Below are positions 18,595 through 27,105 of a stretch of 48,865 nt of DNA, in pieces. Each line of letters opens with the position of its first letter. Position 1 is the first letter of the stretch. Location of the stretch: NCBI GenBank assembly GCA_026708085.1, contig JAPOVP010000156.1:1-48865 (forward strand), read 5' to 3'. The DNA comes from Caldilineaceae bacterium. Its GTDB lineage: Bacteria; Chloroflexota; Anaerolineae; Caldilineales; Caldilineaceae. The notes beneath the pieces were generated by a model. The model had not been told where the DNA came from, ran no database searches, and worked only from the letters and a program-made list of their open reading frames with translations. The position numbers were made by a program, and so were the translations under genes.

Positions 18595-19560
18595 ATGGCC
18601 CAATCCGAGCAACTCCTTTCCCTTTACAGGCAGATGCTGATCATCCGCTATACAGAGGAGCAGCTGGCCCGTTCGCATCAGATGGGACTGATTCACGGAG
18701 CCTGTCATACGTACGTCGGCGAAGAGGCGATTGCGACCGGCGTGTGTGCGCATCTGCGGCCCGACGACGCCGTCTTCAGCACGCATCGCGGGCATGGGCA
18801 CGCGCTGGCGAAGGGAGTCAGCCCGCGGGAGGTCGTTGCCGAGCTTTTCGGACGCGCGACCGGTTGCTCGCAGGGAAGGGGTGGGAGTATGCACCTCTTC
18901 AAGCCAGAGGTCGGGATGATGGGAACGAGCGGGATCGTCGGTCCTTGTATACTGCAGGCGACGGGCGCGGGGTACTCGTTCAAACTGCTCAAGAGCGACC
19001 AGGTCGGCGTGGCCTTTTTCGGCGATGGGGCGGTGAACAATGGCGCCTTTCACGAAGGGCTAAATCTGGCCAGCATTTGGAAGCTGCCGACGCTTTTCAT
19101 TTGCGAAAACAACCTCTATGCAACCGAAGTGCCCTTTGCTTACGCGTCCGGCAATCCTCATGTGGGTAACCGAGGACCTGCCTACGGGATGGAAAGCCTC
19201 ACAGTAGACGGAAATGACGTGTTGGCGGTCTATGAAGCAGCGGAAGAAGCAGTGCAGCGGGCACGCGGAGGAGAAGGGCCTACCTTAATCGAGTGCCGAA
19301 CCTATCGCACGCGTGCTCATGCGGAGGGTATGCGGGACGCCGGGTACCGCACGCAGGAAGAGGTCGAAGAGTGGAAGGAACGCGATCCGATCACGCGCTA
19401 CAACGAGTGGCTCCTTGAGAATGAAGAGGCTGGTACCGAAACACTGGCCGCGATTGAGGCAGAGGTGAAGGAGATGGTCGTGGACGCGGAGGAGTTCGCC
19501 CGCAACAGCCCATGGCCGGAGCCGGACACGGTCAGCGAACATGTTTTCAACCAGAGGTGA
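18595..19560 (+). CDS. 2-oxoacid (pyruvate/acetoin-type) dehydrogenase E1 alpha
   Basis: 321-residue thiamine-diphosphate-binding alpha subunit of an alpha2beta2 E1. The TPP/Mg motif runs from GDG (143-145) to ENN (171-173), and the conserved STHRGHGHALAKG (62-74) holds the phosphoryl-contacting histidines of the acetoin/branched-chain/pyruvate E1 group. The enzyme decarboxylates a 2-oxoacid (or cleaves acetoin) and passes the acyl group to E2. HGACHTYVGEEA replaces the more usual HLYIGEEA, so the substrate pocket differs from that of the second E1alpha at 41889. The start at 18595 follows GGAGGTGGG; earlier in-frame ATGs at 18559 and 18580 lack a site. E1beta follows after five bases. Confidence 0.9.
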   Translation: MAQSEQLLSLYRQMLIIRYTEEQLARSHQMGLIHGACHTYVGEEAIATGVCAHLRPDDAVFSTHRGHGHALAKGVSPREVVAELFGRATGCSQGRGGSMHLFKPEVGMMGTSGIVGPCILQATGAGYSFKLLKSDQVGVAFFGDGAVNNGAFHEGLNLASIWKLPTLFICENNLYATEVPFAYASGNPHVGNRGPAYGMESLTVDGNDVLAVYEAAEEAVQRARGGEGPTLIECRTYRTRAHAEGMRDAGYRTQEEVEEWKERDPITRYNEWLLENEEAGTETLAAIEAEVKEMVVDAEEFARNSPWPEPDTVSEHVFNQR

Positions 19561-19565
19561 AGGCG

Positions 19566-20543
19566 ATGCGAGAGATTACTTACGTTGAAGCCACCCTGGA
19601 GGCCCTAGACAGCGCGATGGCGCGCGATCCTTCGATCTTCGTTGTGGGCGAAGGGATCGGCGAGCGGGGAGGCAACTTCAATACCACCGTGGGTCTTTAC
19701 GACAAATACGGGCCGGAGCGCCTCTGCGATACACCCATCAGCGAACGCGGCTTTGTCGGAATGTGCGCCGGCGCGGCCATGACCGGAACGCGTCCGGTTG
19801 TCGACTTCATGTTTTTAGACTTTATTCTCGACGCTTTTGGCGAACTGGTCAATCAGATCGCCAAGATGCAGTACATGAGCAGCGGGCGACTTAAGATGCC
19901 CATATTGCTGCGCGGAGCGATAGGGATTGGCCATTCGGCTGCGACTCATCACTCCGGCAGTTACTACCCAATCTTTGCTCATCTTCCTGGGTTCAGAGTT
20001 GTGGTTCCCGCCATGCCCAGCGACGCCAAAGGGCTCTTCACGACCGCGCTGCAAAGCGACGACCCGGTCCTTTTCCTAGAGCACAAGTCGTTGCTCTTCA
20101 ATCGCGGCGATGTACCGGAGGGCGATTACACAATTCCCTTCGGGCGGGCACGTATCGCGCGCGAGGGGTCGGACTGTACGCTCGTAGCCATTGGTTCGAT
20201 GGTAGACAAGAGCGTTACTGTTTGCGACAAGCTGGCAGAGGACGGCATTTCGGCCGAGGTAATCGATCCGCGCACGATTGCCCCACTCGATATGGCGACG
20301 ATCCTGGAGTCGGTAAGCAAGACGGGACGGCTTCTGATTGTGGACGAGACGTTTCAGCCGTGCGGTGTGGGCGCTGAAATTGCGGCGCAGGTCGTCGACG
20401 AGGGATTTGACGATCTGGACGCGCCTATTCGCCGGTTGAACGGCGCACATGTGCCCACGCCTTACAGTCCACCGCTGGAGCTTGCCATTGTTCCAGAATC
20501 GGATGACATCGAACAGAGCATACGAGATCTGCTTGCAGAGTAA
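19566..20543 (+). CDS. 2-oxoacid dehydrogenase E1 beta
   Basis: 325-residue beta subunit that completes the E1 active site with E1alpha. It begins MREITYVEATLEALD and carries the family landmarks VGEGIG, DTPISERGFVGMCAGAAMTG, the region with the catalytic histidines (ATHHSGSYYPIFAHLPG) and IDPRTIAPLD in the transketolase C-terminal domain. In the usual PDH sequence the histidine segment reads QHSQ; here it is HHSG, another sign that the substrate is not the ordinary one. The ATG at 19566 is five bases after the E1alpha stop, with GAGGTGAAGG just upstream, so the two are translated together. Confidence 0.9.
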   Translation: MREITYVEATLEALDSAMARDPSIFVVGEGIGERGGNFNTTVGLYDKYGPERLCDTPISERGFVGMCAGAAMTGTRPVVDFMFLDFILDAFGELVNQIAKMQYMSSGRLKMPILLRGAIGIGHSAATHHSGSYYPIFAHLPGFRVVVPAMPSDAKGLFTTALQSDDPVLFLEHKSLLFNRGDVPEGDYTIPFGRARIAREGSDCTLVAIGSMVDKSVTVCDKLAEDGISAEVIDPRTIAPLDMATILESVSKTGRLLIVDETFQPCGVGAEIAAQVVDEGFDDLDAPIRRLNGAHVPTPYSPPLELAIVPESDDIEQSIRDLLAE

Positions 20544-20619
20544 TCAGGATGGCCTAGGACCGGCGAGAACTATTCCACCTGCACCTCCGAATCCACAGCT
20601 GTTCAATTGAGGGAAACCG

Positions 20620-21999
20620 ATGGCTTACGAAGTGACGATGCCGCGCCTGGGATGGACGATGGAGGAAGGCGTTTTTGGCGAATGGCTGAAACAGGATGGG
20701 GACGAGGTTAAGGCGGGAGACCTGCTCTTTACGGTGGAAGGGGATAAGGCTACGCAGGAGGTCGAGGTGTTCGAGGGCGGAATCCTGCGACTTCCCCAAG
20801 GTGCCCCCGCTGCAGGCGATGTTATTCCCGTCGGTGCACTGCTCGCCTATATTTTACAGGCCGGGGAATCGATGCCTGCGGGGGGCAGCCAGTCGCCCCG
20901 GTCGGGAGGGCGCGAAGGGCAGGCCAGCACAGCGAGTCCGTCAGCTTCGGCAGAGCCTGCATTCCAGAGGCCATCGGCGACGCCAACGGTTGACGCGGAC
21001 GGGCGAGGCAATCCAACCATCAGCCCACGGGCGCGGCGAGTAGCCGGCGAGCTGGGGGTGGATTGGACCCTGCTCACAGGGAGCGGCCGCACGGGCCGAA
21101 TCGTCGAGCGGGATGTGCGAGCGGCGGCGGAGACGATGGTTTCCCCGGTTGGGGTGGACATGTCGCCGGTGGCGCGACGCATGGCGGAGGAAGCCGGCCT
21201 TACTCTGGAAGAGTTGGCGGCGATCAGACCGGGTGGCAGGATTCAACGGGAGGACGTCGAGTCTGCTATTGCGTCACGACGTCGACAGGTGCCTGCAGAG
21301 GTGGCTGAAGCTCAGTTAGTGCCACACAGCCGCATCCGGCATATTACGGCCCTACGCATGGCAGAGAGCGCGCACACCACTGCGCCTGTCACGCTGACCA
21401 CAGAGGCCGATGCCTCTGAGCTGGTGGCGTTGCGTGAACAGCTGAAGTCAAGCTATGTTCGACGCGGGCTGGCCGTACCCAGTTACAACGACATCTATAT
21501 CAAGTTAACTGCTGCCGCGTTGCAGGAGCATCCAACGCTCAATTCCAGCTGGGGCGAAGAGGGTCTGATTCTTCACGGAGCAATTCACATCGGTTTTGCA
21601 GTGGAGACAGAGCGGGGACTGCTGGCGCCGGTGCTGAGCGACGTACCGGCGAAGTCGTTGCGCGCAATCGCAGGCGAGACTGCCAGCTTGATCGAGGGCG
21701 CGCAACAGGAACGCTTGAGTCATGAGGCGATGCAGGGCGGGACGTTCACGATTACGAATCTGGGAATGTACGGCATTGACGCCTTCACGCCTATCATCAA
21801 TTTGCCACAATCCGCCATTCTTGGCATCGGGCGCATTGTCTGCAAGCCGGCCGTACACGAAGGGGAGGTCGTTCCGCGTCAGATGGTTGCACTCAGCCTG
21901 ACATTTGACCATCGCGTCGTGGATGGGGCGCCGGCGGCGCGTTTCCTTAACACTGTACGCGAATACGTCGCCGAGCCTATATTGTGGCTCACCGCGTGA
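20620..21999 (+). CDS. Dihydrolipoamide acyltransferase E2 with two subunit-binding domains
   Basis: 459-residue core of the complex, which accepts the acyl group on a swinging lipoyl arm and transfers it to coenzyme A. Domain order: one lipoyl domain with K43 (EGDKATQ) as lipoylation site; a flexible linker (about 82-130); two peripheral subunit-binding domains (about 132-168 and 181-217), where one is normal; and the CoA acyltransferase domain ending with DHRVVDG, which holds catalytic H431 and D435. E3 is not encoded in the window, so it is shared or lies elsewhere. It is the last gene of cassette A. GAGGGAA precedes the ATG. A weak stem (GTAGG/CCTAC near 22018) followed by TTTCTT may end the transcript. 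Confidence 0.92.
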   Translation: MAYEVTMPRLGWTMEEGVFGEWLKQDGDEVKAGDLLFTVEGDKATQEVEVFEGGILRLPQGAPAAGDVIPVGALLAYILQAGESMPAGGSQSPRSGGREGQASTASPSASAEPAFQRPSATPTVDADGRGNPTISPRARRVAGELGVDWTLLTGSGRTGRIVERDVRAAAETMVSPVGVDMSPVARRMAEEAGLTLEELAAIRPGGRIQREDVESAIASRRRQVPAEVAEAQLVPHSRIRHITALRMAESAHTTAPVTLTTEADASELVALREQLKSSYVRRGLAVPSYNDIYIKLTAAALQEHPTLNSSWGEEGLILHGAIHIGFAVETERGLLAPVLSDVPAKSLRAIAGETASLIEGAQQERLSHEAMQGGTFTITNLGMYGIDAFTPIINLPQSAILGIGRIVCKPAVHEGEVVPRQMVALSLTFDHRVVDGAPAARFLNTVREYVAEPILWLTA

Positions 22000-22309
22000 C
22001 AGGTTATTACACCGTGGTAGGTGATGGCCTACTTTCTTCCAGCTACTCTCCTGCTTCTCTGCCTCTCGCTCGGCCTCATTCAGCAAGAACCTCCCAGCTT
22101 TCATATTGTTTCTCAGCCTGAGGGTGCCCAGGCGAGCATATTTGGCAGGCCGCACTCTTTTGCCATCCAAGTGCGTTTACTCACAAAGGGATGGCGATAG
22201 TCGGGTAGTTAATCGACCCTGAAAAAGAGCAATTGCTTGCAGTAAGTTTCTCGAATGCCTGATGCCAACGCCTTCGTGACAGAATACAGTGGTTGAGCAT
22301 GTGAAAAAA

Positions 22310-22337
22310 TTGACAATATGTCCGATTTCCTTAGGAT
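22310..22337 (+). promoter_or_regulatory. Probable promoter of ABC operon 2
   Basis: TTGACA (22310-22315) and TAGGAT (22332-22337) are 16 bases apart, about 70 bases before the binding-protein gene. Otherwise 22000-22405 holds only a weak stem-loop near 22018 and no gene. Confidence 0.5.
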
Positions 22338-22405
22338 TAGCTGAAGCCCCGACAGATGAACTTCACAGGTAGTCAGAATCGAATTCACAGAGGAGATGCC
22401 CAACA

Positions 22406-23728
22406 ATGACACAGAGAGAGGCCCTGTCCAGACGAACTTTTCTCAAGTTAAGTGGGACGATTACCGGCACGGCTGTATTGGCAGCTTGCGCGCCCGTTGC
22501 CGCACCCGCAGACGACGGCGGAATGGGCGGAGGAGCGATGGCGGAGCCGGTTACGATCCGATACGGTCGTCATGATCCGGCCGCGGGCGTTGCGACAACG
22601 TTAGAATCATTTCATGAAGAGCATCCCAACATCGTGGTCAGCGTTGAGCAGATAGGCGAATTTCATGCCAAGATTCCGGCGCTGGCGGCAGCCGGCACAC
22701 TGCCCGACGTTGTTCGCAGCTGGGAGGCGATGGCGCTCGACATGGGGCGAAACAATCAGTTTATCGACGTTCAGCCATATGTGGATGGCGAGCCCGGTTT
22801 CGATGCCGAAGACTTTTATGAAAACTGGTGGAACTATCCAGTCGTGGAAGGAAAGCGCTACGGTGTTCCCGACGCGGCTGCGCCCCACGTGACATTCTAC
22901 AATGCGGATTTATTCGACGAAGCGGGTGTCGAATATCCGAACAAGGACAGCTTTACCTGGACGGACTTTGAAGAGAAGGCCCGGGCAATCAGTGATCCCG
23001 ACAATAAGATCTGGGGCTCGGAGACGATTCCGGTTGGCTGGCACATGTACAGCGTCAAGCAAACCTGGCAGAATGACGGCAGCTTTTACAGCGAGGATTT
23101 TCTCGAGAGCAGGCTTGACAAAGAGGAGACGATTCAGGCGATTCAGTTCTGGGCGGACATGCTGCTTGACGGAAACGTGATGCCCTCACCGTCGCAGATT
23201 ATTGGCATCGGCGGCGCCGGTGCGGCGGCAGAGCTTCTGGCAGCAGGTAAGATTGGGATGCAACGGATGGGTTCCTGGATCACGGGCAGTCTTGTTGACG
23301 CCGGCTTCCGCTTTAACGTAGTCGCCGAACCGAGCCAGGCCCGCCGCGATACGATCACGCACGGTGCGTTCAACAACATTGCCACAACTTCCGAGCATAA
23401 GGATTTGGCCTGGACCTGGCTCAACTACAATACCAGCACGCAGGGCATCTACAACTACGCTTCGAACGCGAACTTCCCCGGCACGCGCCGCTCATCCAAC
23501 GAGATCGAACCCTTCCCATGGGTCGCGGAGGTAGATTTCGAGGTGGACTGGGATGTGATACCCGACGCGTTGACCTATGGTCACATTTTGCCTGGACCGG
23601 CCAATGAGGGTGAGGCACTGAAGCTGATCGGCGACGCGCTGGAAAGAATTTACTCGGGTGATGCAAAAGCCGCTGACATCTTCCCCGAGATTTCGCCAAA
23701 GGTGACGGCTGTAATCTCGGACATCTAA
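22406..23728 (+). CDS. ABC sugar-binding lipoprotein with Tat signal
   Basis: 440-residue extracellular solute-binding protein (family 1). The N-terminus has a twin-arginine motif SRRTFLK (8-14), a hydrophobic stretch, and a lipobox ending LAAC with C28, so it is exported folded and then lipid-anchored. The mature part begins after a Gly/Ala-rich linker at about EPVTIRYGRHD. GAGGAG lies ten bases before the ATG. The two permeases follow, then a rhamnonate-dehydratase-like gene, which suggests a sugar acid or a deoxy-sugar-derived substrate (inference). A large hairpin lies between this gene and the permease. Confidence 0.92.
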   Translation: MTQREALSRRTFLKLSGTITGTAVLAACAPVAAPADDGGMGGGAMAEPVTIRYGRHDPAAGVATTLESFHEEHPNIVVSVEQIGEFHAKIPALAAAGTLPDVVRSWEAMALDMGRNNQFIDVQPYVDGEPGFDAEDFYENWWNYPVVEGKRYGVPDAAAPHVTFYNADLFDEAGVEYPNKDSFTWTDFEEKARAISDPDNKIWGSETIPVGWHMYSVKQTWQNDGSFYSEDFLESRLDKEETIQAIQFWADMLLDGNVMPSPSQIIGIGGAGAAAELLAAGKIGMQRMGSWITGSLVDAGFRFNVVAEPSQARRDTITHGAFNNIATTSEHKDLAWTWLNYNTSTQGIYNYASNANFPGTRRSSNEIEPFPWVAEVDFEVDWDVIPDALTYGHILPGPANEGEALKLIGDALERIYSGDAKAADIFPEISPKVTAVISDI

Positions 23729-23752
23729 GCCGAGTCTCCAAAATCGAAGAAA

Positions 23753-23807
23753 CCGCGAAGGTCCACGGAGGCCGAGTCAAATCGCAGAGGCCCCGTGGTC
23801 TTCGCGG
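23753..23807 (+). other. Large intercistronic hairpin after the binding-protein gene
   Basis: CCGCGAAG (23753-23760), CCACGG (23763-23768) and GGCC (23770-23773) pair with GGCC (23789-23792), CCGTGG (23793-23798) and CTTCGCGG (23800-23807): 18 pairs with small bulges. No T run follows. Such stems between binding-protein and permease genes commonly protect the upstream mRNA and lower permease output. Confidence 0.8.
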
Positions 23808-23877
23808 CCTAAGAGGTTGCACCGAGACTGAACTGCCAAGAGGGCGCGCGGATGGCGGTCCGTTCCCAAATGAGTCA

Positions 23878-24819
23878 ATGGGGCAGATACACGTGGCAAC
23901 GACTGTCATAACACCCCAAGGTAGCTTTTGGAAAAGCAGGCGTTTTCGCGATGCCATGGTTGCGTACGCCTTCATTTTGCCGTGGGTAATTGGCTTCATC
24001 CTGTTCGTTGGCGGCCCCATCGTGGCATCTTTTGTACTGAGTTTCTTCCGCTGGAAGATGATCGCGCCGCCCAGGTTTTACGGGCTGACCCATTACATCA
24101 ACATGGTCACCACGGATGAACTGTTCCGCACTTCAATCTGGGTGACTTTCAAGTTTGTGCTCATTTCGGTTCCTATTGGCCAGGTATTGGCCCTGGTACT
24201 GGCGTTGCTGCTCAATCAGCGGATTTGGTTTCTGGGATACTGGCGTTCGGCGTTCTATTTGCCAGCAGTGGTCAGCGGTGTGGCCGGTTCGGTCATTTGG
24301 GTGTGGATGTATCATGTTGAACTGGGAATCGTAAACAATGGCCTGGCGCTGATGGGAATCGAGGGGCGAAACTGGCTCTTCGACAAGGAGTTGGTCCTGG
24401 GATCTTTAGTCGTCAAAAGCCTTTGGAACATAGGCATCCCGATGGTTATCTATCTGGCAGCGTTGCAAGGGATGCCGCAGCAACTGTATGAAGCGGCAGA
24501 CATAGACGGCGCCGGGGAAGGCTCTAAGTTCCTCTCGATCACGCTGCCGATGTTGTCGCCGGCCATCTTTTTCAACGTAGTCATGGGGATCATCGCTGCG
24601 GTGCAGACCTTTGCAGAACCGTATGTGATGACGGGAGGCGGACCAGACAATGCAACGCTGTTTCTGGGCCTCCACCTTTATCAAAACGCCTTCCATTACC
24701 TAAAGATGGGCTACGCCTCCGCGATGGCATGGATAATGTTCCTGCTTATCTTTGGGCTGACAGTCTTCCAGTTCGGCCTTGCGGGCCGCTGGGTGTATTA
24801 CGAGGGTGGGGCGCGGTAA
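23878..24819 (+). CDS. Sugar ABC permease, MalF/UgpA-like
   Basis: 313-residue inner-membrane subunit with about six spans, the first near 27-55. The EAA loop for ATPase contact is QLYEAADIDGAG (202-213) followed by ITLPMLSPA. Size and layout are ordinary, in contrast to the enlarged permease at 7105. The ATG at 23878 has no clear ribosome-binding site, and a GTG five codons later (23893) is a possible alternative start. It pairs with the MalG-like permease 20 bases downstream. The ATPase must be supplied from elsewhere, as is common where one MsmK/UgpC-type ATPase serves many sugar importers. Confidence 0.92.
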   Translation: MGQIHVATTVITPQGSFWKSRRFRDAMVAYAFILPWVIGFILFVGGPIVASFVLSFFRWKMIAPPRFYGLTHYINMVTTDELFRTSIWVTFKFVLISVPIGQVLALVLALLLNQRIWFLGYWRSAFYLPAVVSGVAGSVIWVWMYHVELGIVNNGLALMGIEGRNWLFDKELVLGSLVVKSLWNIGIPMVIYLAALQGMPQQLYEAADIDGAGEGSKFLSITLPMLSPAIFFNVVMGIIAAVQTFAEPYVMTGGGPDNATLFLGLHLYQNAFHYLKMGYASAMAWIMFLLIFGLTVFQFGLAGRWVYYEGGAR

Positions 24820-24838
24820 CCCGCCGGGAGTTACGAGA

Positions 24839-25783
24839 GTGGTCGTTGGCAACGAAGCGGTTCCGACAGGTGAAGGGCTGCAAGGCGGGGTCTATACGCA
24901 GCCCAGCAGATTGCGCACGCTGCTGCTTGGCAACCGATTTCAAACCGGGCTGGTCCGGCTGATCGTAATCTATTCTCTTCTGATCTTCTCGGCATTTCTG
25001 TTTCTTTTGCCGTTTTACTGGATGGTAAATACGGCGCTTAAGCCTCCCAACCAGGTCTTTACCTTGCCGCCCACCTGGATTCCAAAGCCGGTAATGTGGT
25101 CGAATTTCCTGACGGCCTTCACGATCCAGTACGAGACGGACCCTCCTGTTTACAACTATGCGCTCAACACGGCAATCGTTACAGTGAACGGTGTAGTCTC
25201 GACGATTTTCTCCAGTGCGCTGGTGGCGTATGCTTTTGCCCGCCTGGAATTTCCGGGCAAGAACATCATTTTTATGGGAATTCTCAGTACGCTCATGATC
25301 CCCTTTGCAGTCGTGATGGTGCCCCAGTTCATCATTTGGCGGTATTTGAACTGGCTGGACACACTGTGGCCGCTGATGATTCCCCATTGGTTCGGATCGG
25401 CGTGGAACATTTTTCTGCTGCGCCAGTTTTTCATGACAATACCGAGAGAGTATGACGAAGCGGCCTATCTAGACGGCGCGTCGCGGTGGCACATTTTTAT
25501 CCGGATCATTCTGCCTCTTTCCAAGCCTGCCCTGGCGGCTGTCGCCGTTTTTGCCTTTGTTTTCTTTTGGAATGACTTTCTGGGTCCGCTTATCATTCTG
25601 TCGACGCCGGAAAACTTCACGTTGACACTGTTCCTAGCGAACTTCAATGTCGCGTACAGGGGTACGCCGTGGCACCTGTACATGGCCGCTGCTCTCATCA
25701 TAATTCTCCCTTGCCTTATCCTGTTTTTCTTTTCTCAGAACGCATTTCTTAAGGGCATCACGGTTACCGACCTGAAGGGTTGA
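24839..25783 (+). CDS. Sugar ABC permease, MalG-like
   Basis: 314-residue second permease of the importer, with about six membrane spans (the first near IVIYSLLIFSAFLFLLPFYW) and the EAA loop REYDEAAYLDGAS followed by IILPLSKPA. The start is taken as GTG 24839 because GGGAG (24826-24830) lies eight bases upstream and the codon is 19 bases after the preceding stop. The frame is open further upstream only to a TTG inside the neighbouring gene. Its stop is followed after 62 bases by the rhamnonate-dehydratase-like gene, so transporter and enzyme are probably transcribed together. Confidence 0.9.
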   Translation: MVVGNEAVPTGEGLQGGVYTQPSRLRTLLLGNRFQTGLVRLIVIYSLLIFSAFLFLLPFYWMVNTALKPPNQVFTLPPTWIPKPVMWSNFLTAFTIQYETDPPVYNYALNTAIVTVNGVVSTIFSSALVAYAFARLEFPGKNIIFMGILSTLMIPFAVVMVPQFIIWRYLNWLDTLWPLMIPHWFGSAWNIFLLRQFFMTIPREYDEAAYLDGASRWHIFIRIILPLSKPALAAVAVFAFVFFWNDFLGPLIILSTPENFTLTLFLANFNVAYRGTPWHLYMAAALIIILPCLILFFFSQNAFLKGITVTDLKG

Positions 25784-25845
25784 GTTCAGCCGCTCCTTTT
25801 GCGGGTCTTTCTGCAGGACCTTCCTTCACAGATACTGAGGCACTC

Positions 25846-27012
25846 ATGAAAATCAAAGAAATCCGTGCATTTGAGATCGCGGCCGAGGCGCGGCTGCAGA
25901 CGAAGCCGCGTACGCCAAGCCGGGCAGAGACAGTTCATATGAACCGTCCCATGGCACGCTATCCCCGTTTTCCCAATGGCGAGGGGCACGTTTCGATGGC
26001 CCCCTGGAAACGGCCGGCCGTGCTGGTTACAGCTGAGGACGGCACGCAAGGCTTCGGTATCTCCCTCTACGGACCGGTCGTGAAGAGTTTGATCAACGAG
26101 CATTTCGGTCCTAATCTGGTCGGTGAGAACGCGATGGCGACTGAGAAACTGTGGGATATGATGGTGCGGCTGTCGACCGCTTTCAGCCCTACCAGCATGA
26201 CCAGTTACGCGATCAGCGCGCTTGACGTGGCACTCTGGGACCTCAAGGGAAAATTGCTGGGGCTGCCGGTGTATGAGTTACTGGGAGGACCGCAGAAGGA
26301 GAAGATCTTCTGTTATGCATCCGGTTTCGACCAGGCGTGGTACATGGAGCTGGGATTCAAGGCCACAAAGCTGTTCAGCCCCTGGGGTCCTGAACAGGGG
26401 CTGGAGGGTCTCAACAGGTTAGAGGAACTGGTTGCAGGCACACGGGAAACCATTGGCGACGAAGTGGAGTTGATGTTGGATGGCTGGACAGCATATGATC
26501 CCGAATACACTGTGCGTGTGGCCGAGCGGATGCGGCCCTACAACCTCAAATGGCTGGAGGACTATATCCAGCCGGAAGATCTCCTGGGCTACGAGTCGAT
26601 CCGGCAGCGATTGCCTTGGCAGACCCTGGCTACCGGCGAGCACTGGTACAACCTGGCGCCCTTCGCCCACGCTGCGGGCAAGCGTCTCGTGGACATTTTC
26701 CAGCCGGACGTGCTCTGGTGCGGCGGCATTACAGCGGCCGCCAAGATATGCCACCTAGCGCAGGCGAACAACATTTCCGTCATTGCTCACGGCGGGATGA
26801 ACTACCCCTTTGGCCAGCACCTATCGATGGCGATGCCGGCGGTCACATGGGGAGAACGTTCGGAGGGCGTTTCGGCGCCGGGTGTACCGTTGGCGGAAAT
26901 GGTCAAGTTGCCGGGCACTGCTGTCATTGAGGACGGCTACTTGCGGCCGAGCGATGCACCCGGATTTGGTCTAGAGATCGACGATGCATGGCTGGATAAG
27001 GTCACTGTTTGA
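25846..27012 (+). CDS. L-rhamnonate dehydratase-like enolase-superfamily enzyme
   Basis: 388-residue enzyme expected to dehydrate a sugar acid to its 2-keto-3-deoxy form. Metal ligands are D212 (MLDGWTAYD), E238 (KWLEDY) and E265 (GEHWY), and the catalytic histidine is H315 (AHGGMNY). The order with GEH, QPDVLWCGGIT and a terminal H-G-G/S motif is that of rhamnonate dehydratase, so this subgroup is favoured over galactonate or mannonate dehydratases; the real substrate still needs assay. TGAGG precedes the ATG at 25846. It follows the ABC importer, and an HpcH/HpaI aldolase of the kind that acts after rhamnonate dehydratase is at 38584. Confidence 0.85.
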   Translation: MKIKEIRAFEIAAEARLQTKPRTPSRAETVHMNRPMARYPRFPNGEGHVSMAPWKRPAVLVTAEDGTQGFGISLYGPVVKSLINEHFGPNLVGENAMATEKLWDMMVRLSTAFSPTSMTSYAISALDVALWDLKGKLLGLPVYELLGGPQKEKIFCYASGFDQAWYMELGFKATKLFSPWGPEQGLEGLNRLEELVAGTRETIGDEVELMLDGWTAYDPEYTVRVAERMRPYNLKWLEDYIQPEDLLGYESIRQRLPWQTLATGEHWYNLAPFAHAAGKRLVDIFQPDVLWCGGITAAAKICHLAQANNISVIAHGGMNYPFGQHLSMAMPAVTWGERSEGVSAPGVPLAEMVKLPGTAVIEDGYLRPSDAPGFGLEIDDAWLDKVTV

Positions 27013-27105
27013 ACCGGGGTAAGCAGGAATACGTGGGAGCGTATACCTAGTACTTCTAACGAACCATTTCAACTTTCTTGGTCTCACTGAATTGGAGAAA
27101 AGCCC

